64,000 nt of DNA from Myxococcota bacterium. Its GTDB lineage: Bacteria; Myxococcota_A; UBA796; JAFGLY01. The notes below the pieces were generated by a model. The model was not told where the DNA came from and did no database searches. It saw only the letters and a list, made by a program, of their open reading frames with translations. The position numbers and the translations under genes are program-made. The stretch covers positions 55,168 through 119,167 of the forward strand of contig JAJRWT010000037.1 of assembly GCA_024276675.1 (NCBI GenBank). Direction: 5' to 3'. Shown here in pieces: positions 25,088 through 33,574 of the stretch; the stretch's first letter is position 1, and every line of letters starts with the position of its first letter.

Positions 25088-27517
25088 ATGCGCAGCGGCA
25101 CGAAACCTACAACACCACGGCATCGCCGGTTCGCTGGAGCCGCTCTCTGCATGCCGGTCTCGCTGTTGATCTCCTGCCAACCCACCACCATGGTGACCGA
25201 GCAGGCCCTTCCATCCCCCGACGATCCCGCCGGCTACGTGAACCCTTTCATCGGCACCGGTGGGCTGGGCTTCGGCGTTGGGGCCGTCTATCCCGGCGCC
25301 GGGACTCCCTTCGGCATGGTGAAGGCAAGCCCCGACACCCGCAGCGACTGCTGTGCCATGGGCTATGCCCATTGTGGCGGCTACTGGTACGAGGACTCCT
25401 ACATCACCGGCTTCAGCAACGTACACCTCCACGGCCCCGGAATAGCCGACTACGGCAACATCCTGCTCTTTCCCGCCAGCGTCATGTCGCCCGACTACAC
25501 CGACAGCGCCACCAGGCTGGCCGCCTTCTCCCATGACGACGAACATGCCGAACCAGGCCTGTACCAGGTCACGCTGGGGAACGGCATCCGCGTGGAGCTG
25601 AGTGCCACCGACCGCACGGCATGGCATCGCTACACCTTCCCGGCCCAACTGGGCGCCACCCTGGTACTGGACCTGGAGCACGGCGTGGACGACGACGGTC
25701 AGACATCACTGGGGGGCAGGGTGGAGCTTGACCCCAGCGCGGGGACCGCCTGGGGCCGGATGTGGAACTACGGCTCCTTCACCCAGCGATACGGGGGCAA
25801 CCCCGTGTACTTCGCCATGCGCATGGAACCCGCTCCCGTGGACTGGGGCACTTGGACCCACAACCACCCGAGGCCAGGCTCCAAGTCGAACCACGGCATC
25901 GACCTGGGAGCCTGGTTCGTATTCAAGGAAGAACCCGGTCACCAGGATTCGGGAACCACCATCCTGGCGGAATCCGGCAGTTCCTGGGGCAGCGGCGAAA
26001 CCGGGAATCCCGAGCTGGAATACACGCTCGAGCAGCCAGGCGGCGAGGTCACCGTGGACGTGCAGGTGGGAATCTCCTTCTCCTCGCAGGAGGGCGCCTG
26101 GGCCAACCTGGAAGCGGAGAGCCTGGGCCGCAGCATGGACTCTGTCGCCCTGGCAGCACGGGAAGCCTGGAACCGGCAACTGTCCCACATTACGGTGGCC
26201 GGCGGCACCGAGGAACAGTGGAGCATCTTCTACACGGCCCTTTTCCACTCCCTGCAGATGCCCACGCTTCTGTCCGACGTGGACGGCACCTACCCGGGGC
26301 TGGACGGCAAGCTGCACCAGACCCGACGGGGCAGATACTACTCCGACTTCTCGCTCTGGGACACCTACCGCACATTGCACCCCCTCTTGCTGCTGGCCTA
26401 CCCGGACTACGCACGTGACTTCGCCCGCTCGCTGTCCCACATGGCCCGGCAGGGCGGCTATCTGCCTCGCTGGCCCTGCAACCGGGGATACACCGGCGCC
26501 ATGGTGGGAGACCCCGCCGACATCGTGCTGGCAGAGACCTACATCAAGGGCATCCGGGGCTGGAACGAAGAATCCACCTTCGATGCCGCTCGCTTGACGG
26601 CGGACGCCCCCGTCCCCGACGACGCCCCCTTCGGCGGGCGAGCCGACATAGACGGCTACCTGGAACGGGGCTGGGTGGCCCTGGACGAAACCAGCGGTTC
26701 CGCCTCTATCACCCTGGAGTACGCCTGGGCCGACCGGGCTCTCTCGCTGTGGGCCCAGGCCGCGGGCCGGAGCGAAGAGGCAGCCATGTACGCCAGCCGC
26801 GCGGACTACTACGCCAACACCTTCGACGCCGAAACCGGCTTCTTCCGGGGTCGCTACTCGGATGGCAGCTTCAAGGATTCCCAGAGCTTCTCCGCTACGG
26901 CCTGGGAAGAGGACTACGTGGAGGGCAATGCCTGGCAGTACCTCTGGATGGTTCCCCACGACCCGGAGGGCCTGGCGTCGCTCATGGGCGGAGATGACGT
27001 GCTCATGGACAGGCTGGACGAGTTTTTCCAGGCAAGCCTGGAAGAAGAAGACACGGTGGCCCCCGACACCTGGTACTGGCACGGCAACGAACCCGACCTG
27101 CACGCCGCCTACATGTACGCCCTGCTTGGATACCCCGAACGCGGGGCGCCCTGGGTTCGCTGGATCCGCGATACCCGCTACAACGACCAGCCCGACGGCC
27201 TGGACGGCAACGACGACGGGGGAACGCTATCGGCCTGGTACGTGCTGTCCGCCCTGGGCCTGTACCCGGTGGCGGGGACCGATGTCTTTGCCCTGGGTCC
27301 TCCCCTCTTCGACCGCGCCCAGGTAGAAATGGCCGGCGGCGGCCTCACCATCCTGACCCGGGGATTGGGCTCATCGCCCCAGTCCTACTGGCTGGGCGCC
27401 AGCCTGGACGGCGAAACGATCACCGGCGGCACCGTACGCTGGGGTGACATCAGCGAGGGAGCCGAAATCGTCCACCTGCTGGGTTCCTGGGAAGAGCCCC
27501 TGCAGGGTGAAAGGTAG
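25088..27517 (+). CDS. GH92-family alpha-mannosidase, lipoprotein
   Basis: An 809-residue exported glycosidase. The ATG at 25088 follows GGCGGTGGG; the signal ends in LLISC (Cys30), a lipobox. The mature protein opens with GYVNPFIGTGG and VYPGAGTPFGMV, the standard beginning of GH92, followed by FSNVHLHGPGIADYGN. The (alpha/alpha)6 part has SDFSLWDTYRTLHPLL, IKGIRGWNEEST, WQYLWMVPHD, HGNEPDLHAAYMY and GNDDGGTLSAWYVLSALGLYPV, containing the conserved acidic residues of these calcium-dependent inverting enzymes. GH92 members mostly cleave alpha-1,2 or other alpha-mannosides of glycans; linkage preference cannot be read here. A SUMF1-like lipoprotein gene begins about 10 bases downstream. Confidence 0.92.
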   Translation: MRSGTKPTTPRHRRFAGAALCMPVSLLISCQPTTMVTEQALPSPDDPAGYVNPFIGTGGLGFGVGAVYPGAGTPFGMVKASPDTRSDCCAMGYAHCGGYWYEDSYITGFSNVHLHGPGIADYGNILLFPASVMSPDYTDSATRLAAFSHDDEHAEPGLYQVTLGNGIRVELSATDRTAWHRYTFPAQLGATLVLDLEHGVDDDGQTSLGGRVELDPSAGTAWGRMWNYGSFTQRYGGNPVYFAMRMEPAPVDWGTWTHNHPRPGSKSNHGIDLGAWFVFKEEPGHQDSGTTILAESGSSWGSGETGNPELEYTLEQPGGEVTVDVQVGISFSSQEGAWANLEAESLGRSMDSVALAAREAWNRQLSHITVAGGTEEQWSIFYTALFHSLQMPTLLSDVDGTYPGLDGKLHQTRRGRYYSDFSLWDTYRTLHPLLLLAYPDYARDFARSLSHMARQGGYLPRWPCNRGYTGAMVGDPADIVLAETYIKGIRGWNEESTFDAARLTADAPVPDDAPFGGRADIDGYLERGWVALDETSGSASITLEYAWADRALSLWAQAAGRSEEAAMYASRADYYANTFDAETGFFRGRYSDGSFKDSQSFSATAWEEDYVEGNAWQYLWMVPHDPEGLASLMGGDDVLMDRLDEFFQASLEEEDTVAPDTWYWHGNEPDLHAAYMYALLGYPERGAPWVRWIRDTRYNDQPDGLDGNDDGGTLSAWYVLSALGLYPVAGTDVFALGPPLFDRAQVEMAGGGLTILTRGLGSSPQSYWLGASLDGETITGGTVRWGDISEGAEIVHLLGSWEEPLQGER

Positions 27518-27527
27518 TCAGCAGCAA

Positions 27528-28646
27528 GTGCCCGATCCACCCGCCATACTCCGGGTACTCTCCTGGCCTTTGTGGCTCGTCGTCCCACTCTCCTCCTGCG
27601 GCTGCTCCACGCTGGACACCTGGCCCTGGCCCGAGTCTCCATGCCCTCCAGGGATGGCCTACATTCCCCCCGGGACCTACACCACAGGCATGAAGCCTCC
27701 CCTCCCCTACGGCGTGGTGGACACCACCGTCATGGAAGTGGTGGAGGCACCGGAGAGGTTCTGCAGCCAGGCCATTGCGGACACCCCCGGTGCCAGCGCA
27801 TGCTGGGTCCAGACGGACCTGCACGATCCGGTGGTTGGCCTCCACCAGGTGAGCACCCAGGGATTCTGCATGGATGTCCATCCCTTTCCAGGCCAGGACT
27901 CGCCCTATCCCCCCGACGGCCTCAGCACCTGGGACGCCTCGCTCTTCGACGAAATGCTGTCTTCCGGGCGCTTCGGTCCCCGGCGGCTTTGCAGCTTCTC
28001 CGAGTACGAGTTGGCCGTGGCGGGTCCGCTGTCCAACCAGCGCTTCATCTACGGGGACCAGCCGAATCCCTCCCTCTGCCCGGACGATGAGCAGACACCC
28101 ATAGGGTCCTTTCAAGGTTGTATGAACCAGGAGACCGGGCTTCACGAGTACGGCGCCGTCCTGGCACAATGGGTCCACCTGGATGAACAACTGGTGGACT
28201 GGGCCTGCCGGGACCCCGAAACCTGCAAGGCCTCGGGGGGGGCGAGGCTGGATGATCGAAGCGGCTCGGGGGCCTTCTCCATGCCCTACATCGTTGCGGG
28301 AGGTACCCACAGGATCCAGACGCGACAGGCCCCCTACACTCCCCACACCTTCCACGATCACGGCCAGGTGACCGGAGCGGAGGGCTGCGACGACTGGGGA
28401 TGGGACGACGGGGTGGCCGTGTGCGCGGAGCCGGATCCCCGCTACCGCCTCTGTGCCTCCCAGCCTGGGGACGATAGCTGCCGCGCGCTGCGGCGGCAGG
28501 AGCTGCTGTGGCAAAAACTGCTGAGTCGCTGTAAGAACCACCGTATGACAGAATGCCTGAGCTGGGGCGTGGGCCTGGTGAGGGGCAAGCGCTTCGACGC
28601 CTGCCCTGGCAGCCCCGGGGAGCTGGGGCCGGGACAGGGAAGGTAG
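27528..28646 (+). CDS. SUMF1/FGE-fold lipoprotein
   Basis: About 372 residues from a GTG at 27528; the exact start is uncertain because GTG 27507 is also possible. A hydrophobic leader ends in PLSSCGC. The domain begins GMAYIPPGTYTTG, continues with GFCMDVHPF and RRLCSFSEYELAVAGP then RFIYGD. This parallels the 'M-x-I-P-x-G-x-F-x-M-G', 'F-x-I-D' and 'R-L-P-T-E-A-E-W-E-Y-A-A-x-G' landmarks of the formylglycine-generating-enzyme/sulfatase-modifying superfamily. The usual 'RGGSW ... GFR' end is replaced by a Cys-rich GCDDWGWDDGVAVC segment, so catalytic FGE activity is doubtful and a binding role is as likely. It follows the GH92 gene closely, suggesting an operon. Confidence 0.72.
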   Translation: MPDPPAILRVLSWPLWLVVPLSSCGCSTLDTWPWPESPCPPGMAYIPPGTYTTGMKPPLPYGVVDTTVMEVVEAPERFCSQAIADTPGASACWVQTDLHDPVVGLHQVSTQGFCMDVHPFPGQDSPYPPDGLSTWDASLFDEMLSSGRFGPRRLCSFSEYELAVAGPLSNQRFIYGDQPNPSLCPDDEQTPIGSFQGCMNQETGLHEYGAVLAQWVHLDEQLVDWACRDPETCKASGGARLDDRSGSGAFSMPYIVAGGTHRIQTRQAPYTPHTFHDHGQVTGAEGCDDWGWDDGVAVCAEPDPRYRLCASQPGDDSCRALRRQELLWQKLLSRCKNHRMTECLSWGVGLVRGKRFDACPGSPGELGPGQGR

Positions 28647-28714
28647 TCACCGATCCCCCATAGCTGCTACGAGGTATAGAACAGGCCACCGCCCCTCCAC
28701 AAACCAGCCCTGGA

Positions 28715-29416
<702 letters not shown>

Positions 29417-29493
29417 CGGGGCAGGTCGCCTGCCCTCAGGGGTCGAAAGCGGCCATGCAGGCGTACCTGCCCGTATTCAACGCCAGCCGTGAG

Positions 29494-29511
29494 CACTTTC
29501 CGGATGGGAAC
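29494..29511 (+). repeat. Terminal segment of dispersed repeat A
   Basis: cactttccggatgggaac matches the right terminal inverted repeat of the element at 51515-51677. Upstream bases (about 29460-29493) resemble the element's internal end only loosely, so this is a solo or eroded copy in the gap between the plus-strand lipoprotein and the minus-strand TIGR02757 gene. Confidence 0.5.
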
Positions 29512-29603
29512 CTGCCAGGCTGCTGGTCGCACCCTTTCGGCCATGACCGCAGGGCCGGTCTTCCGGGCAGCCGGGCTGGAAGCGGGCCCCGCCCTCGCTG
29601 CCA

Positions 29604-30548
29604 TCACAGCAAGCGCCGGGCCCGGCAGACCCGCATCATGGGGCATTCGCCACAGCGCCGGCGGTCCTGGCGGGAGCTGCAGAAACCAGAGATCCCCAGG
29701 TGTGCCAGGGCAAAGTCGAAACGCACGGGATCCCGAGAATCCAGCAGGGCCAGGTTGCGGGTGATCTCTTCCGCGCAGCTCCAACTGGCGGTGGCGCGGC
29801 TGCACAGGCCCAGGTAGCGGCTGAAGCGATGAACGTGCGTGTCGAGGGGAATCACCAGGAGGGCCGGCGAAACCCCGTCCCATGTTCCCAGGTCCACTCC
29901 CTGGCAGCCAGGTCCGCCGGAGTCCGGGCGCCTGACCATCCAACGCAGGAACAGGTTCCAGCGCTTGCAGGCCGAGCCTCCAGACGGCAGCGGCAGCAGG
30001 AAGCGTATTCCACGGGGCAGGTCGCCGAAAACACCAGCCTGCCATCCCAGGGCACGGGCCTGTTCCAGGGCGTTCAGCCTGAGCTGGCCCACCATTCCTT
30101 CCAGGGCCTGGCGCACCGTCCCGTGTTCAGGCCGCAAGTGCTCCAGGAAGGCCCCTTGCAGGGAACCGTGGCTGGACATCAGCTCCCGCAGACCGCCCAG
30201 CAGCAGCACCAGGTCCCTGGCACCCACCCAGCGGTGCCGCAGGTGGGAGAGGGCATCCAGCTCCAGGAGGGGAGAAAATGAATGGAGGTATTCCCCCGGC
30301 CCACCAAGACGATCCATTCTCGCCAGCACCTCCCGTACCAGGGGGCGAAAGCTCCCCACCCGGCCGAAGGCCAGACCAGAGGCCACCACGCCGGCCAGCT
30401 CCAGGTCGGTGGGATCGTGGTAGCGACGCACGACACCCACCGGGTCCCTGGCCAGAGCGGCGTCGGTGTCGGCCATCTCCAGCAGTGCATCGAGTCCGCG
30501 GCCCAGTTCCATGAGCCAGGCGACGTCCTGGGCTGGGGTTCCTTTCAC
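29604..30548 (-). CDS. TIGR02757 (DUF2400) family protein
   Basis: A 314-residue protein from a GTG start with AGGAGG upstream. The N-terminal half matches the family pattern: RRYHDPTDLELAGVVASGLAFGRVGSF. The centre contains a HhH-GPD-like segment around KRWNLFLRWMVRRPDSG and VIPLDTHVHRFSRYLGL with the conserved LDTH motif, and the C-terminus has four cysteines (C-x10-C-x2-C-x5-C, ending in CGECPMMRVC) expected to bind a [4Fe-4S] cluster, as in endonuclease III-type glycosylases. The family is therefore suspected in DNA or RNA base metabolism but has no firm function. It starts 27 bases after the DUF2079 gene and is probably cotranscribed with it. Confidence 0.88.
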   Translation of the reverse strand: MKGTPAQDVAWLMELGRGLDALLEMADTDAALARDPVGVVRRYHDPTDLELAGVVASGLAFGRVGSFRPLVREVLARMDRLGGPGEYLHSFSPLLELDALSHLRHRWVGARDLVLLLGGLRELMSSHGSLQGAFLEHLRPEHGTVRQALEGMVGQLRLNALEQARALGWQAGVFGDLPRGIRFLLPLPSGGSACKRWNLFLRWMVRRPDSGGPGCQGVDLGTWDGVSPALLVIPLDTHVHRFSRYLGLCSRATASWSCAEEITRNLALLDSRDPVRFDFALAHLGISGFCSSRQDRRRCGECPMMRVCRARRLL

Positions 30549-30575
30549 GGGTCGGCGGGCCTCCTGCCACGGGCA

Positions 30576-32075
30576 TCAGGGCAGGGGTTGGGGGTAGCCC
30601 CCTGCGGGTGGTCGGGTCCGGAGCCATAGACCATAACCCGAAGCGGCGGCTTCCAGGCGCCAGGAATCGTCGAGTCTGCCCAGGATGGGGGCGTCCAGGG
30701 GCAGCACCAGGGTGTCCACCCTGGCCAGGCCAAGGGGCCAGGGAGCATCCCACCAGGGTGGCCGGGCGTCGTCCATGTAGAAGTGCGCAACATTCCAGAG
30801 CACACGCCTGCCCGACAGCGCCGCGATGAGGCGGTAGTCGGTGGCCACCCTGGCGTCGGGGCTCACCCGTTCCAGCAGGGAGTCGATACCGGCAACCTCG
30901 GCGGAAGCAGCCATCTGGCGGTTCTGCTCCCACGAGCCCTGGCGCAGGTGAGAACGAACGCCGTGGAAGGCCAGGCCGTTCCCCAACAACATGATGGCCC
31001 CGGCAACGCCAAGTCGGCTGTTCTTTCCTCCCCAGCGCAGACGCTCCACCAGGAACACCCATCCCATCACCGCGCCAGCCGCCAGGAAGGGTATGAGGAC
31101 ATCTCGATAGAATGCGTAGTTGCCCGTAAAGGCCTGCCATTCCTTGGCGGGCGTCGCCAGCAGGTACAGCAATGGTCCGACACACATGAGCAAGGTGCTG
31201 GGTGACAGGAGTGTGGCGGAGCCCCCCCCCAGCAACAGGAGCGCAAGGTGCCTTGTCCGGTCCCGGGTGAGCGCCTGATCGGCCAGGCCCACCTGCTGGG
31301 CTCCACTCAAGAACGCCAGCGGATTGAAGTGGTAGAAAAGATTGCCCTTGACGAGCAACAGGACCAGGAACCAGGTCAGTCCCACAGCCGCCAGGGCAGC
31401 ACCGTGGCGGCGCCTGCTCCTTCCCGGGGGGAGGACGAGCACTGAAAGCCCGACCCAAACCAGGAGGTACGAGGATTCTTCCCTGGCACAGCAGGTGAGC
31501 AGCGCGCCGGCAAACATCATGAGCCAGGATGGACGCACCAGGCCCCACAGGACCAGCAGAAATCCCGGCACCATGAAGGCCATGGGACGAAAATCCGCCA
31601 GCGCGGCGGTCTGCACCGGCAGCCACGACAGGAATGCCAGGCCCGCGGCCAGGGCAAACCACGAACTCCCGCTGCGATCCCGGGCGAGAGCCGCAAGAGG
31701 AAAGACCCCTGAAAGCACGACCAGTACGTTGACATAGAGGAGCGTCAGGGGGCCGGGCCAGAGCAGGTAGAAGGGCAGGATCAAGGCCAGCACGGGGTGA
31801 AAGTGGACCATCTGGAAGAACCCGGTTGGTTCCAGCAGGAGCGAGGAGGTCCAGGCTCTACCCTCACTGGCAGCAAAGAGGATCTGGTTGAAGAAAGCCA
31901 GATCCTGCGCCCACTGCAGGTGGTGGGCGGAAAATGCCAGGCGAGTTCGCTCCAGGAGCAGGGCTGCCATGGTGGCGCTGGCGAGGGCCAACAACATCCA
32001 CGGCAGCCAGCCACGGCCATGCACGAAGAGGCATTGACGTTGGTTCAAGCCTGTGTATGAGCCTTTCAGGGCCAT
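30576..32075 (-). CDS. DUF2079 family polytopic membrane protein
   Basis: A 499-residue membrane protein with about nine to ten predicted helices and a C-terminal soluble region of roughly 100 residues. The segment HHLQWAQDLAFFNQILFAASEG followed by FQMVHFHPVLALILPFYLLWP matches the DUF2079 pattern (acidic first loop with 'D-L-x-x-x-x-Q', then 'H-F-x-P-x-L' and 'P-x-Y'), a family related to GT-C glycosyltransferases. The ATG at 32075 has GGATC as a weak ribosome-binding site. It lies 16 bases downstream of the stop of the candidate selenoprotein on the same strand, so the two may be translated from one mRNA. Acceptor and sugar are unknown. Confidence 0.8.
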   Translation of the reverse strand: MALKGSYTGLNQRQCLFVHGRGWLPWMLLALASATMAALLLERTRLAFSAHHLQWAQDLAFFNQILFAASEGRAWTSSLLLEPTGFFQMVHFHPVLALILPFYLLWPGPLTLLYVNVLVVLSGVFPLAALARDRSGSSWFALAAGLAFLSWLPVQTAALADFRPMAFMVPGFLLVLWGLVRPSWLMMFAGALLTCCAREESSYLLVWVGLSVLVLPPGRSRRRHGAALAAVGLTWFLVLLLVKGNLFYHFNPLAFLSGAQQVGLADQALTRDRTRHLALLLLGGGSATLLSPSTLLMCVGPLLYLLATPAKEWQAFTGNYAFYRDVLIPFLAAGAVMGWVFLVERLRWGGKNSRLGVAGAIMLLGNGLAFHGVRSHLRQGSWEQNRQMAASAEVAGIDSLLERVSPDARVATDYRLIAALSGRRVLWNVAHFYMDDARPPWWDAPWPLGLARVDTLVLPLDAPILGRLDDSWRLEAAASGYGLWLRTRPPAGGYPQPLP

Positions 32076-32091
32076 GGTCGATCCACTGGGA

Positions 32092-32253
32092 TCAATCCCG
32101 GGGTTGCTGGTCGCTCCCGGTGGGTTTCCTGGGGGCGGAACCTCCGCCGCAGTCGGGGCGCGCTCAGGTGGGTACCCCCAACCTGGGCAGAATCCAGACT
32201 TGGAGGAGAATCCACAACCCCACGACACCCAACAGGGTGAGAGTATCTTCCAT
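32092..32253 (-). CDS. Candidate small membrane selenoprotein (UGA at codon 30 read as Sec)
   Basis: The ATG at 32253 is preceded by GGAG eight bases away. Codons 1-29 encode an acidic start (MEDT) and one strongly hydrophobic Trp-rich helix (LLGVVGLWILLQVWIL) ending in PRLGVPT. Codon 30 is UGA (32166-32164). Reading continues through ARPDC, a Gly/Lys-rich tail and a second TGA at 32094-32092, giving 53 residues with a U-x4-C pair on the membrane-exit side. A hairpin meeting bacterial SECIS rules follows the UGA (separate entry). The N-terminus would insert as a single helix, leaving the U-x4-C redox-type motif in the tail. If UGA is simply a stop, the product is a 29-residue membrane peptide. 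The UGA assignment is inference; selA/B/C/D are not in this window. Confidence 0.6.
32129..32152 (-). promoter_or_regulatory. Candidate bacterial SECIS element
   Basis: Downstream of the UGA on the minus strand, GGCGGAGGTTCCGCC forms a 6-bp stem with a GGU apical loop. After a small internal loop, CUG pairs with CAG to extend the stem by 3 bp. The apical loop begins 21 bases after the UGA and has G in its first two positions. Bacterial SECIS elements are known to need roughly 16-37 bases spacing and such a G. The hairpin lies within the coding sequence, as expected in bacteria. Confidence 0.55.
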
Positions 32254-32601
32254 GGTGTTTGCTCCATGATCTCAGAAGGACAAGAGTTCCGGGTGAACCA
32301 TGGACAGTGTATGTGCCGCGAGCCCCGGGTGCCAGTCCAGGCCCCGACGGAGGGCGTCATGCCCGGTGGGAGTAGCTCGTCCGAGGCAACGAAAGCGGTA
32401 GAAGGGCACGAGACGGGCGCTCGCCCGGCATTTCCCGTGGAAGCCAGTGGGCCTTGGGGGAAAAGTGCATTAAAACGCAGCCTGCCACGTACATTGCTCC
32501 AGCCCTCCGTTCTCTCTCTCTCAGGTGGACCGCTTGCGTGGCAGCCAGCGGGAGACTACCTTCTTCCAGGGCATCCCCTCCAGCAATTCCGGGAGTATTC
32601 C
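32254..32601. other. Divergent promoter region between selenoprotein candidate and PspA-like gene
   Basis: 348 bases that should hold promoters for the minus-strand selenoprotein/DUF2079 transcript and the plus-strand PspA-like gene. I looked for the sigma-54 -24/-12 pattern common at psp genes and did not find a convincing one. No further gene is evident. Confidence 0.4.
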
Positions 32602-33327
32602 ATGGGTTTTTTCAATCGTCTTGCCAACATCTGGCGCGGATTTCTAAGCCTCTGGGTCTCCAACATCGAGACCAGAAACCCCGAAGCCGTCTACGAAGCC
32701 GCCATAGAAGAACGCGTCAGGAAGCACCGTGAACTGAAAAAGGCAGTCTCGGGCATAGTGTATCTCCGAAACAAGACATCAAAGGAGCTTGAAGAAGCCC
32801 AGAAGGAACTCAAGAGCGTAAATGCCCAGATCCCCATCGCCGTGCAGGACGGCGAGGACGACGTGGCGCTGGTGCTGATCCAGAAGAAGGACCAGCTCAA
32901 CGCCAAGGTGGAGTCACTCTCCGCGGACCTGGAAAAGATCGCCGCGCAGGCAGAAGAAGCAAAATCCGGTCTCATCAGCTTCCAGGCCGAAATCGAAAAA
33001 CTCAAGCGCGAAAAGGAAGAGATGTTGGCCAAGAAGGCAAGCGCCGAAGCCCGAATCGAAATCCAGGAAACCCTGGACGGACTGTCAACCGACGCAGACA
33101 TAAAGGCCCTGGACAACGTCCGTGAACACATCGAAAAGATCCAGGCCGAAGCCGATATCGGCACAGAGCTGGGAGAAGAAAACCTCGACGCCAAGCTCGC
33201 CAGGATCAAGGCAAAGACCGCCTCCGCATCGGCCCAGGCCCAACTGGACGAAATGAAACGCCAGATGAACGCCCAGAAGCAGGCAGAGGGGGCGTCCCAG
33301 GCAGCCGCGGTCAAGAAAACCATCTGA
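32602..33327 (+). CDS. PspA/IM30 (phage shock protein A) family protein
   Basis: A 241-residue, highly charged coiled-coil protein. The N-terminal MGFFNRLANIWRGFLSLWVSN is the amphipathic helix by which PspA-family proteins bind stressed membranes, and AVYEAAIEERVRKHRELKKAV begins the long coiled coil that spans almost to residue 190. ESCRT-III-related PspA/Vipp1 proteins form rings or rods that stabilise the inner membrane and, in some bacteria, bind PspF to control the response. Neither pspF nor pspBC is seen nearby. It is transcribed divergently from the selenoprotein candidate. Confidence 0.85.
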   Translation: MGFFNRLANIWRGFLSLWVSNIETRNPEAVYEAAIEERVRKHRELKKAVSGIVYLRNKTSKELEEAQKELKSVNAQIPIAVQDGEDDVALVLIQKKDQLNAKVESLSADLEKIAAQAEEAKSGLISFQAEIEKLKREKEEMLAKKASAEARIEIQETLDGLSTDADIKALDNVREHIEKIQAEADIGTELGEENLDAKLARIKAKTASASAQAQLDEMKRQMNAQKQAEGASQAAAVKKTI

Positions 33328-33574
33328 CGACTACTCCCCTGCTGGCCTCCCACCGACTGTACCGCCTGCCATGAGCCGCCCGGAACGTTCAGCTCCATAC
33401 CGGAACGTCAGGCCCTACGGCATGAGCCGGCAGCCTTCGGCAGCCTTTTTCCCGACGGCTCCCTGCTCACTCCGCGGGCTGGCCGAAAGCCTGATGTGCA
33501 GTGGGCCGGATAGACACTGACCGGGTTATTGTCTCGTCTTCCCACCCTCCGCTGCCGACCGCCCGGGAGAAGAC
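33328..33574 (+). repeat. Gap with dispersed repeat B, copy 2
   Basis: The 247-base gap before the GT-C gene contains, at 33422-33461, the plus-strand match to repeat B near ribA (atgagccggcagccttcggc, then agcctttttcccgacggct). Two direct ccggaacgt copies lie just upstream. No gene is visible. Confidence 0.45.

Noticed and set aside
25706..27103. Long minus-strand open frame over the GH92 gene
   Set aside because: It mirrors GC-rich codons of the recognisable GH92 gene and has no start or signal of its own.
30127..31662. Long antisense open frame over the DUF2079 gene
   Set aside because: It is a GC-bias shadow; the minus-strand DUF2079 frame has membrane-protein structure and neighbours, while the antisense has low complexity.
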